The notes: a model not told the origin generated them from the sequence alone. Numbered from the stretch's first letter, positions 33,302 through 43,536 are shown. The stretch is DNA of 64,000 nt from Fulvitalea axinellae (GCF_036492835.1 NZ_AP025314.1:744001-808000); one strand, 5' to 3'. Numbers and translations: made by a program.

Positions 33302-35935
33302 TTACAAGAGCCCATGAACTCGCTGTTTGGATGTATGAAGCCGGCTTTGAAGTGCCCGGATGTCATATTTTCCTAGCTCTTCCAAAACCACATCCCATAG
33401 TTCGAAGAAGACTTGCGCTTCATGGGAGAATGTTGGGTAGCGGATTTTTTTCATCGCTTCGTACACATCACGTTTCTCCCTGAGGTTTAATAAGGCTTCC
33501 ATAAACCCGATATCCAGTCCGGCGGAACTCATATTGGGTTTTATTTGGCCTTCGAAAAGGTCCCGAGTCCAAGCGACTTGTCCGGGACCTTCTTTGATGA
33601 ACGTTCCCAAGAATCTAGAGATTACGTTTCTGAAGTCTTTGCCCATACTGCGACATTCTTTTTCGAAAGCCAATGGTAAGTCGCCGGCCTCTTCTACGAC
33701 ATGGCCTAGGCGAGAATACTCAGGATTGTCCAAATACTCTTGAGTACCTTTTTTATAACAGATCTTCTGTAAGAAAACAAAAAGCCCCAAAGCACTTAGT
33801 GTTTGGTCGATGGCTCCTACTGGATGTCTTTCGTTTATCTTTAGGTCGAGATGCCTTTTGCCTGAAGGGTGACTTTCGGTGATCGAGGCGTTAAAGAGGT
33901 TGTTTCCTTCATGGACACCGCACCAAAAACGATCAAAGTTTCCGAGCAATAGGTCGTAGGCCAGAAGTTCACCTATCGCGGCTTGGACATTCGGGTTTTT
34001 GAGAAGAAGATCGAGCACAACTTTATATCCGTCACCGTATTTTCTGACAAGGTTTTGACATGAGAAACCGGGGACTTTGTCCATAACCAAAGCGCTGATC
34101 CGTTCATTTGAATGTCCCTGCACTATTCCGATTGCGTGTAGAAGACTGTGTACGGGAAAATTGTGCGGATGAGGCCTTGCTGATAGTATCTGTTTTAGAC
34201 CTTCTATTTCTGGTCCTAGACGTGCCAGAGGTAAAGAACGCGGGGCTATAACCCTATTGCCGATAGTTCTTATAAAGTTTGAGGCGAAGGCTTCCTTTTC
34301 ATGGTGTTTGGTCCAAGCGAAACGACCTTCGTGTTCACCGATCATCTTCAGGATTTTTCTGTTTCCATTGGTCTGTAACAATTCATATACTGCACCCATA
34401 TGACCTTGCTCCCCTAAAACAGACAGACTGTCCACTCTGACAGAGGCAGGGTCAAAAGCTTCCATACCGAAGAGTTCGGAATAGACGGTAGCGCCTTTCG
34501 GGTGTAGGGCGGCGGGCGGAAGCTGTAACGTATGGGCAGGTCTGGGTACGAGATCTCTTTCCTTGTGTCGGGGAGCGCATTCCAAAGCCATCATTTCGCG
34601 TACGCCTTGCCAAGAGACGGTTCCGATGTCAACCTTGAAGCTTTCGGCGTTTGCGTCGTCACTTGTTTTTAGGGACAAGGCCGTGTCGCTTTCGCCTTCT
34701 ACCGTGGAGATATCGAAGAAATCGTCGTGAGGGTCCCGACCGCGAACTTTTATATTTCCATTTCCGGCCTTTCCGGGAATTTTGAAAGCCTTCAACAGTT
34801 TGGCCTCCGCCTCGACGGCTCCACTTGTTGCCCGACGTGAGCTACTGTCTTTGGATATTCGGAACTCTTCCAGCATTTTTCCAAACATCAAATATGGCGG
34901 ACAAAAGCAAAGAGTTTCTTCTCCCTCAGCGCTTTCGTGAGGCATAAAGGTATTTCCCCCAGTAAAATCCGAGGCGATTCTGAATTCTTTTCCTTTCCTA
35001 TGATAGTGCCCGGGCACAACGGAGGGCGAAACCAAAAGCACTTCCATCTCTCCCCTTAGCGAGGAGTTTTTCTCGCAGGCGTTGCGGGCCAATTCGAACC
35101 CGTCTGACACCGAAGCCAACCGGCCCATCCAACCGACCATCATTGAGCGGGCTGGCTGGCTTTTCTCTGACAGTTTTCCGTCAGGTTCGAACATTTTGGG
35201 CAGATAGTAGGGATAACGGTGCCCGTCCAGTAATTTTTTTCGCTGAAAATCAGAAGGGATCAGCGCTTCGGCGTTTCGTTTTCGGCTAATGCCCATGCCG
35301 TATGTTATAGGTGCGGTCATGGACATGCTGTAGGTGATCTGCTTCCAAGCCACACGACTGCGTTCTCGCTGGATATCGTCCATCAACAGACAAAGCACTC
35401 CGAAATGGGGAATGGCTTCCGGGTGATGGATTCGTCTGGCAGGTATCGGGAATTTTTTATTCCAAATAAAAATCAAGCGTTCCAGATCGCTTAAACAAGC
35501 CAACTTCTCATCCTGAATCCTTTTGTATTCGTGTTTTTCCGCAGGATCGGTGGGGCTTACCGTACGTTCCGCTTCATTGAGATGTTGGAAAGTGTCGAGG
35601 CACGATTCGAATTCCTGAAGGGAAAAAGGGTACGAAGCCTTCTCTAGATCCAGTTTATCGGCTATGCGCATTTCCTCCGCATGAAAACTGCCGGTGAGGG
35701 AGACTCGTTCCTCATTGGTAATACCCTCTTTTCTCAGTGCGATGGAATGCATCTTTTTCCGGCCTTCTTTTCCCTGATCCCTATGCGTTACGGTCATGGT
35801 TCTAAAAGTGGCGGAATCCATCATCAGCTGTACAGGAAGGCTCCGGTTTGCGGGCAAAATCGCCTGCCCCGAGGCTCCTGGCTGGGAGCGGGCTTTTCTT
35901 TGTTTCGGCGATTTTGACTGCAATTGCTTTCGCAT
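33302..35935 (-). CDS. Large orphan protein with predicted actin-fragmin-kinase/PI-kinase-like domain
   Basis: 877 residues, no signal peptide or membrane segment. The N-terminus is basic and Gln/Ser-rich and contains PVQLMMDSATFR (about 34-45); short leaders with a Pro-Val-Gln motif also occur in Bacteroidota proteins linked to contractile injection systems (inference). The middle (60-500) matches nothing I recognise. From ~505 a kinase-like fold is suggested: VYELLQTNGNRKILKMIGEH (N-lobe, candidate Lys near 530), LVMDKVPG (~617), DLLLGNFDRFWCG plus GNNLFNASI (~655-685) and VGAIDQTLSAL (~705). The D-x4-N-x-D-R, downstream N and ID elements are those of actin-fragmin and phosphatidylinositol-kinase-like proteins. 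No injection-system genes are in the window. The asd and methyltransferase genes upstream are on the same strand, with gaps of 59 bases. Function unproven. Confidence 0.68.
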   Translation of the reverse strand: MRKQLQSKSPKQRKARSQPGASGQAILPANRSLPVQLMMDSATFRTMTVTHRDQGKEGRKKMHSIALRKEGITNEERVSLTGSFHAEEMRIADKLDLEKASYPFSLQEFESCLDTFQHLNEAERTVSPTDPAEKHEYKRIQDEKLACLSDLERLIFIWNKKFPIPARRIHHPEAIPHFGVLCLLMDDIQRERSRVAWKQITYSMSMTAPITYGMGISRKRNAEALIPSDFQRKKLLDGHRYPYYLPKMFEPDGKLSEKSQPARSMMVGWMGRLASVSDGFELARNACEKNSSLRGEMEVLLVSPSVVPGHYHRKGKEFRIASDFTGGNTFMPHESAEGEETLCFCPPYLMFGKMLEEFRISKDSSSRRATSGAVEAEAKLLKAFKIPGKAGNGNIKVRGRDPHDDFFDISTVEGESDTALSLKTSDDANAESFKVDIGTVSWQGVREMMALECAPRHKERDLVPRPAHTLQLPPAALHPKGATVYSELFGMEAFDPASVRVDSLSVLGEQGHMGAVYELLQTNGNRKILKMIGEHEGRFAWTKHHEKEAFASNFIRTIGNRVIAPRSLPLARLGPEIEGLKQILSARPHPHNFPVHSLLHAIGIVQGHSNERISALVMDKVPGFSCQNLVRKYGDGYKVVLDLLLKNPNVQAAIGELLAYDLLLGNFDRFWCGVHEGNNLFNASITESHPSGKRHLDLKINERHPVGAIDQTLSALGLFVFLQKICYKKGTQEYLDNPEYSRLGHVVEEAGDLPLAFEKECRSMGKDFRNVISRFLGTFIKEGPGQVAWTRDLFEGQIKPNMSSAGLDIGFMEALLNLREKRDVYEAMKKIRYPTFSHEAQVFFELWDVVLEELGKYDIRALQSRLHTSKQRVHGLL

Positions 35936-35994
35936 AGGGTTAGGGTCTGGCGAGACTTGCCATAACCCTTATCGAATACGAAAATCGAACCGGA

Positions 35995-37194
35995 CTAAAG
36001 GCCCAGAACCCTTCGGCAAACAAGCAAAGCCTTTTTCCCGTCAAGCAAAGTGGTGGCGAAAACGAATGTGTTGCCTCCGTCCTTGAGTTTGAGCTTTTTC
36101 TTGATGTTTTCGGCCGACTGGGGGAAGTTTCTGGTGACAACATTAGCTTTGCCTTCCGGCAAAATCGACTTCAAGGCTTTCCGGTCAACGGTGCATGTGC
36201 CGATCAGTTCGAATTTTCTTCCGGGAAAATCGGGCAAGAAGTCCGGGCCTGTATATAGATGGCTGTGTTGGTGTAATTTCCCCAGACCGAATTTGTCGGC
36301 GACGGATTTAAAGGCTCCGGCTTTCATCACGGCCGGATTCGGTTCGTAGAGGTAAGCGTCCGGTTCCGACAGGTTTGTTGAGATGTCTTTTTCTCCCTTT
36401 CGGGTAAAGCTAAGCTCTCGGACAGTTCCGTTTGGTTGAATGTCTACGGCTATGATTTCGGGCTCGTTGTCGGCCTCTTTTTCTAAAAGATAGAGTACTT
36501 CCTTACATTCGTTTTCGCTGGAGACTACCCATACTTTGCTGACACAACCCAGATCGTCCACGGCTCGGTCTATGTCCATCAGCGGAGCGGTTTTCACCAA
36601 TACCTTCTCCGATTTTTCAAGAAGTTTGTCTTTCTCCTTTACTATATCGGGCGTACAGTCTTCCAGTGCGTAAACTTTCCTGCCTGCGTCCGAACGGCGG
36701 GCGGGATCTAGGTAAATGCAATCGTAAGTGGTTTCCGAGTTTTCGATAAAAACGAGGCCGTCACCGGTATGACAGTCCACGTTGTCGGCGCCGAGAGCTT
36801 TGAGGTTATGCTCGGTGATTTCGGCTAGGGCCGGATTCACTTCCACATAGTCGGCGTGGCGGAATGATTTGGAAAGATAAAAAGTGTCGACGCCGGAGCC
36901 TCCGGTGATATCGGCCATTCGGTCGCCCGAAACTAGGCCGGCTTTGTACTTTGCCGTCAGTTCCGAAGAGCATTGCTCCATCGAGAGTTTTGGCGGGAAA
37001 ATGATGCCCTCGCAAGCGTACCAAGCCGGAAGTTTCTTTTTGGCCTTGCGTTTGGATGCGATCTGTTCCGCTAGATCGCGAACGGGCAAATCCGGGTATT
37101 TGTCGGCTTGTAAGGCCAAAGAAAAAGGATCATGAGCCTCATGATCCTTTATAAACTTTTGAGCTTTTTCGCTCAGTATATCTTTGAGTGGCAT
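35995..37194 (-). CDS. THUMP-like domain SAM-dependent methyltransferase
   Basis: 399-residue cytosolic protein of a Bacteroidota-centred family. An N-terminal helical/ferredoxin-like region (1-90) is followed by a class I Rossmann methyltransferase core: MADITGGSGVDTFYLS is the SAM-binding loop (about 96-111), YVEVNP the acidic end of beta-2, and IYLDPARR the catalytic loop motif (DPAR, near 156-160). The C-terminal part is a THUMP-like RNA-binding region. The probable target is RNA, but the modified base is not known. It lies 59 bases from asd and 59 bases from the kinase-like gene on the same strand. Confidence 0.88.
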   Translation of the reverse strand: MPLKDILSEKAQKFIKDHEAHDPFSLALQADKYPDLPVRDLAEQIASKRKAKKKLPAWYACEGIIFPPKLSMEQCSSELTAKYKAGLVSGDRMADITGGSGVDTFYLSKSFRHADYVEVNPALAEITEHNLKALGADNVDCHTGDGLVFIENSETTYDCIYLDPARRSDAGRKVYALEDCTPDIVKEKDKLLEKSEKVLVKTAPLMDIDRAVDDLGCVSKVWVVSSENECKEVLYLLEKEADNEPEIIAVDIQPNGTVRELSFTRKGEKDISTNLSEPDAYLYEPNPAVMKAGAFKSVADKFGLGKLHQHSHLYTGPDFLPDFPGRKFELIGTCTVDRKALKSILPEGKANVVTRNFPQSAENIKKKLKLKDGGNTFVFATTLLDGKKALLVCRRVLGL

Positions 37195-37253
37195 GTCGAG
37201 GCAATTTTCCTAAAGATACGGAAAAGGCCCAGAATGTTCCGTGAAATCCGGAA

Positions 37254-38261
37254 TTAGGCCTCTACAGTAGAGCCAACCAAACCTTCGCGAACCAAGAATT
37301 CGGCGATCTGGACGGCGTTGGTAGCGGCGCCCTTGCGCAAGTTGTCGGCAACGATCCACATGTTCAGCGTGTTGGCCTGCGACTCGTCACGACGGATACG
37401 TCCTACGAAAACCTCGTCGTGGCCGTGGGCATTCAAAGGCATCGGGTAAACGTTGTTTTTCGGATCGTCCTCAACGATGACTCCTTCGGTAGCGGCCAAA
37501 AGCTCGCGTACTTCCGCAAGGTCGAAATCATTTTTGAACTCAACGTTCACAGATTCGGAGTGTCCGCCCATTACTGGCAAACGAACAGTGGTAGCCGTTA
37601 CTTTCACGTCTTCGTCGCCGAAGATTTTCACGGTTTCGTTCGTCATCTTCAGCTCCTCTTTAGTGTAGCCGTTGTCTTGGAATACGTCGATGTGCGGCAA
37701 CACGTTCATGTCGATTTTGTGAGGGTACGCCATATCGCCCTCTACGCCGGCGCGCTCGTTGTTGAGTTGGTCAACAGCGGCTTTTCCCGTTCCGGTTACC
37801 GACTGATAAGTGGAAACAACCACGCGCTTGATGCCGTATTTGGCCTGCAATGGGGCCAAAGCCAACACCATCTGGATAGTGGAGCAGTTAGGATTGGCAA
37901 TGATTTTGTCGTCTTTGGTAAGTTCCTTGGCGTTGATTTCCGGCACGACAAGTTTGTTGGCCGGGTTCATTCTCCAAGCCGAAGAGTTGTCGATTACGAA
38001 AGATCCGGCTTCGGCGAATTTCGGAGCCCACTCCAAGGAAGTGCCGCCGCCCGCCGAGAAAATAGCGATGTCCGGCTTGGCGGCAACCGCGTCAGCCATA
38101 CCGATTACGGTATACTCTTTACCCTTGTAGGAGATCTTCTTTCCGGCCGATCTCTCGGAAGCGACTAACAACAACTCATCAAAGTGGAATCCTCTTTCGT
38201 CCACGACTTTCAGCATTTCGCCACCTACTAGACCTGTGGCTCCTACGATTGCTAATTTCAT
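37254..38261 (-). CDS. asd: Aspartate-semialdehyde dehydrogenase
   Basis: 335-residue NADP-dependent enzyme making aspartate-4-semialdehyde in the lysine, threonine, methionine and diaminopimelate pathways. The Rossmann opening MKLAIVGATGLVGGEML, the catalytic NPNCSTIQM with Cys126 and the substrate-binding segment EELKMTNET are all present and the length is normal. It is divergent from the lamin-tail T9SS protein gene and has no neighbouring amino-acid biosynthesis genes. Confidence 0.96.
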   Translation of the reverse strand: MKLAIVGATGLVGGEMLKVVDERGFHFDELLLVASERSAGKKISYKGKEYTVIGMADAVAAKPDIAIFSAGGGTSLEWAPKFAEAGSFVIDNSSAWRMNPANKLVVPEINAKELTKDDKIIANPNCSTIQMVLALAPLQAKYGIKRVVVSTYQSVTGTGKAAVDQLNNERAGVEGDMAYPHKIDMNVLPHIDVFQDNGYTKEELKMTNETVKIFGDEDVKVTATTVRLPVMGGHSESVNVEFKNDFDLAEVRELLAATEGVIVEDDPKNNVYPMPLNAHGHDEVFVGRIRRDESQANTLNMWIVADNLRKGAATNAVQIAEFLVREGLVGSTVEA

Positions 38262-38413
38262 GATGACCTAAAATTATGGGGTAAGAATTTGACTTAATAC
38301 GGTTGGCGCAAAATAATATTGGCACACAAACCACGAACGCAAAATTAAGACAATTATTTCGATAGAAAAGAAGTTTTAATCAAAATCTTATTCTGAATTT
38401 AAAGGTAATTCTT

Positions 38414-41400
38414 ATGTTTTATTCCTGTAGTGGCAGTTTGGTTGCCGGGGTGGCGAAATATTTTTTGGCTACATGCGCCTTTTTTTGCCTTACCTGCTCA
38501 AATGCGAGCTCGCAACAGTATGATATTCGTCTTAATGAAATTTTAGCCGACCCGACACCGTCCAAAGGGCTACCGGAATCGGAATATATTGAAATACAAA
38601 ACACTGCGTCGGTTTCCGTTCATCTGTCCGGCTGGACACTCTCCGATGCTCGTAGCACTGTCGCTATGCCCGATGTGGAGGCTCTGGCAGAAGAATATTT
38701 GGTTTTGTGCCCCGAATCGAAATCTCATCTTTTTCCTGAGAACGTAAAGGTTGTGGCCCTTGCGGACTGGCCCGCTTTGAATAACGACGAGGATTGTATT
38801 ATCATAAAAAACAGTGAAGGTATAACTGTGGACTCGCTGTGTTATTCGCTTTCCCTTTTCGGAAAAGGTTATGGTGGGGGAATCAGTTTGGAGCGGAGCA
38901 ACCCAGCTAAGGCGTGTCACAAAGAAATTCTTTGGCAAGCTTCCGTAGCGGAAAAAGGCGGTACTCCGGGGTTTGCGAACAGCGTATACAAGGGGTCGGA
39001 AAGTTTCCCGACGGCGAGATTGATTGGTCATAAACTTCGATCGGATCATCTGACATTGGAATTTGACCAGCGGATTTCCCTAAGGCCGGGATGGGAAGTC
39101 AGCGTGAATGGCGAACCTGCCGAAGCCGTATCGAATGAAAAAAGCCTGATTTTGACATTGCGACAAGTTCCCGCTTCGGGCGAAAGGCTTTTGGTCAAGT
39201 TCAGTAATCTTTTCGATTGTCTGGATAGGCCATTTTCTGGCGAAGCGGAGATTATTCATGATACCGAGGCGCCCAGAGTTGTCGGTGTGGCTTGCCTTAG
39301 CCTTGACAGATTCAATGTTTATGTGAATGAATCGGCGGATTTGTCTCAGGTATCTTTTCGGATAGAAGACGGACCAGAAACTCAGATTAGAGATTCCCAA
39401 GGCAAAAAAATCGGGATTGGATTGGCCGAATCGCTGAAACCGGATTCGGAATACAGTTTACAGATAAACGGGCTGAAGGATCTTCAGGGAAATGAGATGT
39501 CTGATACGCTGATCGTTTTCAATACTTTTGACAGCAAAAAAACGGCGAGGATAGTCGATGAAAACAGTGTCGAGATAATTTGGGGAAAACCGGTGACGGG
39601 CTTTTATGCCGAAAGCTTTCGGATTCTTCCCGACAATGTTCCCGCACAGGTTTTCCCTTTGGATGAAAAACGGACCCGCCTTTTCTTTCCCGACCGGTTT
39701 AAGGCAAATAAGAAATACCGTCTCGCTGTTTTTCCTTTTCAAAATAAAAACGGCGAGCTAGTGCAGGCGTTGGAACAGGAAATCGTTTGGGACACCCGTG
39801 CGCCGAAGCTCTTGTCGGCCGATATTCCGGCGCCTGACACCGTGGTTTTGTATTTTGAAGAAAACCTCAGCGCCGAATCCGCAGAGAGGCCGGAACATTA
39901 TCGGATTCTTGAGTCCGATTTTTCTTTTATCCCCAAATTATTACCTGACGAAAAAAGCGTAAAGCTTGGCCTTTCCGGAAAACTGAAAGAGGAAAAAGTT
40001 TATGCGCTCAGTGTAAACGGTGTGGCGGATGTTTTTGGAAATGAGACCGATTCGGAAATTGAAATCGTATATGACAATCGGCCTCCCAAAATCGCTTCCG
40101 CAACTTTTATTTCTTCCGATAGCCTATTGTTGCGGTATCATGAGGACTTGCTCGATTCGGAAATCGGCGATTACAGGTTTGTCGAAGGGCCCGGGCTGAA
40201 AGAAGTTGTGGTAAATCCGTATGCGCCGAAGAAGCGCTTGTTGGTCGCTTCGTCGTCGTTTCCGGAAAAAGTGTTTGTGCTTGAGAGCCGTTCGCTTCAG
40301 GATTTGAACGGTAATATTCAGTCGGAAACGAAATATTACCGGTTGGATTTTCGGAAGACTTCGGCTTCCTGCATTTGGGTGGAGAGCGACAGTTCGATTC
40401 GCATACGATATTCTAGAGCGTTGGAAAACGCTTTGGCAAAAAGCGATATTGATGCGGAACATAATGTTCGGACTGTCGAAAAGGTCGACGAACAGGAGTT
40501 CAGGATTATTCTTTCCGAAAAGCTGAAAGAGGGGCTTCTGGTCAATATCAAAGTCGGAAGCTTGGCGGATATTAACGGAAACAAAAGCTCTAGAATAGAT
40601 ACGCTCGCTGTTTTCGAAACCGGTGTGGAGGGGCTTGCGCTTTCCGGTTCCCGATTTATCGATATTGATTTTCAGGAACCTATTATAAAGCCCAAGCCCA
40701 GCGGATTTTCGGCGAATGGACAAGAAGCGACAGCGGTTCATGTGAGTGAGAATCGTTTGACAATCGGCTTTGACAAAGAATTTGTATCGGATACAATCAG
40801 ACTCCGCTTGCCGGTAACTAAAGCGGCTTCGGGCGAATATTTGCCGAGTTCCGTGCACAGAATTATCCGTGATTCCCAAGCGCCTGAGCTAATCGGCGTC
40901 GAAGCGAAGGAGCCCGGTTTGGTTAGTGTGCTATTTAATGAACCGGTTCCCGAATCGAAAAATGATTCGCCCGACCGTTTCAGGCTTTTAGGAGTGGAAA
41001 TCGATAGCGTAGACTTTCTAGGAGAAGAAGTCCAGCTTTATTCTTCGTCGTTGGTTGACGGTTTGGAATATGAACTTTCGCTGAAAAAGATCAGTGACGA
41101 AAGCGGAAATATTGCGCGGGACTCGAATGCAAAGTTCACTTACCGAATTCCATATCAACCACAGTCCGGCGATCTGGTCTTTTCGGAAATTATGGCTTCC
41201 TCGCCGTCAATCGGTCCGTTGACGGGCTTGCGCTATGTCGAGGTGAAGAATCTGACCGAACATCCGGTGTTTCTGATCGGCTGGAGATTTTCGGATAAAA
41301 GCAAAAGTTCGATTATTCCCGATGCTTTTATAGAGCCTCACGGCCTTTTGCTCCTTGCTTCCGTTTCACATTCTGACAGATTGCTTGGGCATGGAAATGC

Positions 41401-42781
41401 GGTTGGCTTAAAATCTTTTCCAACGCCGAATATTAGCGGAGATGAACTTCGTTTGTCAAATGCTGAAGGGACGGTAATCGACCGGTTGGTTTATCAGGAA
41501 AAATGGATGAAAGGCTTTTCGGGGCGTTCTCTTGAACGTTCGGCGGATTATTGGCCGTGTTCTGAAGCGAAAAACTGGAATCCTTCGCAAGCCGGAGCGG
41601 GAGGTACGCCGGGGAAAAACAACAGTCCGGGAACTCAACGCCCGGATAATACCAAGCCCAAAGCGTTGACGGCCCATGCGATAAACGATACTGCTTATAT
41701 CACTTTTGACGAAGAAGTGTTTTTGGATGAAAATACGTCTTGGATATTGGGTCCGGAGATTACTGTTCGTGAGTTCTCCCGAAGCGAGGCGACTCCCGAA
41801 ATTTGGAAGCTGATAGCCGAGGCTCCTTTCGAAACATCAACGGAATACACGCTAACGTTCAAAAACCTAAAAGACTGTGCGGGCAATACCATCAGCGAAG
41901 CGCATAACACTGTGAGATTTGGCAGCTTGGAAAAAGCCCGTTTCGGCGATCTTGTGATCAATGAAATCTTGTCCGATCCAAAATCGGGAGGGAAGGATTT
42001 TGTGGAGATCCAGAACTTGTCCGATAGTTATCTGAATCTTGCGGAGATTGCTGTTTTAAAGGATTCGACCGATTTTTCGGGGATAGAATTTGATCCTCTG
42101 ATTGAATATTCCGCCCCGATCGGGCCGGGGGAGATTGTGGCGTTTAGTGAAGATCCTGTTATCGTGAAAAACCATTATCCGAAAAGTGCCGAGGCTAGGA
42201 TTATTCTTTCGAAGAAGCTTCCCAATTTCGATGCGGACAAAGGAGATGTATTTTTGGTGAATATACTGGAACGTAAAGTTATCGACCACGCCAAGTATGG
42301 ACCGGAAATAAGAAAAGCCCCTTTGCGCGACTTTAAGGGCGTATCATACGAAAAGATCAGGGCGGAAAGGTCCGGAACTGATCCGGAGAATTGGTTTACC
42401 GCTTCGGCCTCCGCCGGTTACGCTACGCCGGGATTGCCCAATTCCCAGACCCGGCGTAACGAGAACACCGCAAACCGATTCGAAATAAGTCCGAGGGCAT
42501 TGGATCCGCAACCCGATGGCCATGACGATTTCCTATCGTTACGGTTTTCGCCCGAAAAATCGGCTTGGAACGTTTCGATCACGATTTTTTCCTCCAATGG
42601 CCAACCCGTTCGACGGATTGCGGAAAACTATTCCGCTGGAATGGAGAACGAATGGCAATGGGCCGGCGAAGGCGATTCGAACAACAGGCTTACGCCCGGG
42701 CCGTATATCGTCTACATCGAGGCCACTAATCCCGACGGCGATTCTTTTAGGGAAAAACAGACCGTTTACGTGTTGCCCTAA
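38414..42781 (+). CDS. Giant lamin-tail-domain protein with T9SS-type C-terminus
   Basis: 1,455-residue surface protein. A signal peptide precedes three lamin tail domains, recognisable by I-x-L/F-N/S-E-I motifs: DIRLNEILADPTPSKG (~37), DLVFSEIMASSPSIG (~918) and DLVINEILSDPKSGG (~1178). Between them are eight or more Ig-like (SbsA-type) beta-sandwich repeats of about 95 residues. The C-terminus (~1360-1455, PDGHDDFLSLRFSP to YVLP) is a gliding-motility-type sorting domain for the type IX secretion system. It is likely anchored on the cell surface and used for adhesion or motility (inference). It is 152 bases from asd on the opposite strand. Confidence 0.86.
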   Translation: MFYSCSGSLVAGVAKYFLATCAFFCLTCSNASSQQYDIRLNEILADPTPSKGLPESEYIEIQNTASVSVHLSGWTLSDARSTVAMPDVEALAEEYLVLCPESKSHLFPENVKVVALADWPALNNDEDCIIIKNSEGITVDSLCYSLSLFGKGYGGGISLERSNPAKACHKEILWQASVAEKGGTPGFANSVYKGSESFPTARLIGHKLRSDHLTLEFDQRISLRPGWEVSVNGEPAEAVSNEKSLILTLRQVPASGERLLVKFSNLFDCLDRPFSGEAEIIHDTEAPRVVGVACLSLDRFNVYVNESADLSQVSFRIEDGPETQIRDSQGKKIGIGLAESLKPDSEYSLQINGLKDLQGNEMSDTLIVFNTFDSKKTARIVDENSVEIIWGKPVTGFYAESFRILPDNVPAQVFPLDEKRTRLFFPDRFKANKKYRLAVFPFQNKNGELVQALEQEIVWDTRAPKLLSADIPAPDTVVLYFEENLSAESAERPEHYRILESDFSFIPKLLPDEKSVKLGLSGKLKEEKVYALSVNGVADVFGNETDSEIEIVYDNRPPKIASATFISSDSLLLRYHEDLLDSEIGDYRFVEGPGLKEVVVNPYAPKKRLLVASSSFPEKVFVLESRSLQDLNGNIQSETKYYRLDFRKTSASCIWVESDSSIRIRYSRALENALAKSDIDAEHNVRTVEKVDEQEFRIILSEKLKEGLLVNIKVGSLADINGNKSSRIDTLAVFETGVEGLALSGSRFIDIDFQEPIIKPKPSGFSANGQEATAVHVSENRLTIGFDKEFVSDTIRLRLPVTKAASGEYLPSSVHRIIRDSQAPELIGVEAKEPGLVSVLFNEPVPESKNDSPDRFRLLGVEIDSVDFLGEEVQLYSSSLVDGLEYELSLKKISDESGNIARDSNAKFTYRIPYQPQSGDLVFSEIMASSPSIGPLTGLRYVEVKNLTEHPVFLIGWRFSDKSKSSIIPDAFIEPHGLLLLASVSHSDRLLGHGNAVGLKSFPTPNISGDELRLSNAEGTVIDRLVYQEKWMKGFSGRSLERSADYWPCSEAKNWNPSQAGAGGTPGKNNSPGTQRPDNTKPKALTAHAINDTAYITFDEEVFLDENTSWILGPEITVREFSRSEATPEIWKLIAEAPFETSTEYTLTFKNLKDCAGNTISEAHNTVRFGSLEKARFGDLVINEILSDPKSGGKDFVEIQNLSDSYLNLAEIAVLKDSTDFSGIEFDPLIEYSAPIGPGEIVAFSEDPVIVKNHYPKSAEARIILSKKLPNFDADKGDVFLVNILERKVIDHAKYGPEIRKAPLRDFKGVSYEKIRAERSGTDPENWFTASASAGYATPGLPNSQTRRNENTANRFEISPRALDPQPDGHDDFLSLRFSPEKSAWNVSITIFSSNGQPVRRIAENYSAGMENEWQWAGEGDSNNRLTPGPYIVYIEATNPDGDSFREKQTVYVLP

Positions 42782-42788
42782 ACGTGAA

Positions 42789-42812
42789 AAGCTCCGCTAC
42801 AGTGCGGAGCTT
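42789..42812. terminator. Hairpin between LTD gene and hsp20
   Basis: Nine-bp stem AAGCTCCGC (42789-42797) with GCGGAGCTT (42804-42812). The T tail is short on both strands, so efficiency is uncertain. Confidence 0.6.
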
Positions 42813-42838
42813 CCCGAATTGTCAAATCACACAAATAC

Positions 42839-43279
42839 TCAGTGAATATCTATACGTTTGGCCCCGTCATTGGCCTCGCCTTCTTTTTTCTTGATGGAAA
42901 TGTCCAGCATTCCGTTCTTGTACGACGCGTCGATTTTGTCGGCATCTGCGGAGGCGGGCAATGAGAATGTCCGGCGAAACGAAGAATAACTGAATTCGCG
43001 GCGCGTGTAACGGCCACGTCGGTTTTCGTCGGTATGTTCCTCCTTTTTCTCACAGGAAATCGAAAGCATATTATTTTCGATATGAATATCGAAATCCTCT
43101 TTTTTCATGCCCGGCACCGCCAGTTCCACCTCAAAGGTCTTGTCGGTTTCTTTCACGTTGCAGGCGGGCAAACTCGCCTTTAGTCCCGACTCCATGTCGA
43201 AGATGTTCCGGCCCATAAGATTTTCGAAATAATCTGTCAGGCTGGGAACGAATCCCTGGTTACGTTTTATCAGACTCAT
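42839..43279 (-). CDS. Small heat-shock protein, Hsp20/alpha-crystallin family
   Basis: 146-residue ATP-independent chaperone. The alpha-crystallin domain (about 42-135) opens with CNVKETDKTFEVELAVPGM, has the long loop with EFSYSSFRRTFSLP and ends in the beta-strand YKNGMLDISIKKKE; an IxI-like anchor (RIDIH) closes the protein. It would bind unfolding proteins under heat or oxidative stress. No CIRCE or HrcA-type operator was found in the 257 bases upstream. Monocistronic. Confidence 0.96.
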   Translation of the reverse strand: MSLIKRNQGFVPSLTDYFENLMGRNIFDMESGLKASLPACNVKETDKTFEVELAVPGMKKEDFDIHIENNMLSISCEKKEEHTDENRRGRYTRREFSYSSFRRTFSLPASADADKIDASYKNGMLDISIKKKEGEANDGAKRIDIH

Positions 43280-43536
43280 TGTTTTTCAGTTTTTTCTCCC
43301 GAAAAAGGTAATCTATCAACGGGTAAACACCTTGGGGCCGGGGCTGTTTTCCTTTCGCCTTTTTTTCACCAGCCCAGCGGGGAATTTTATCATATGACAA
43401 AAGCTACAAAGCGTTCTCTTTGTACAAGAATATTGCTTTGGACGGCGGGGCGCTATTCCGCAAAGGCGGATTTATTCTTATCTTAATAACAGCCGGAAAC
43501 GTCCGGATTTTTTGAAACGCAAAGTAAATACGTAAC

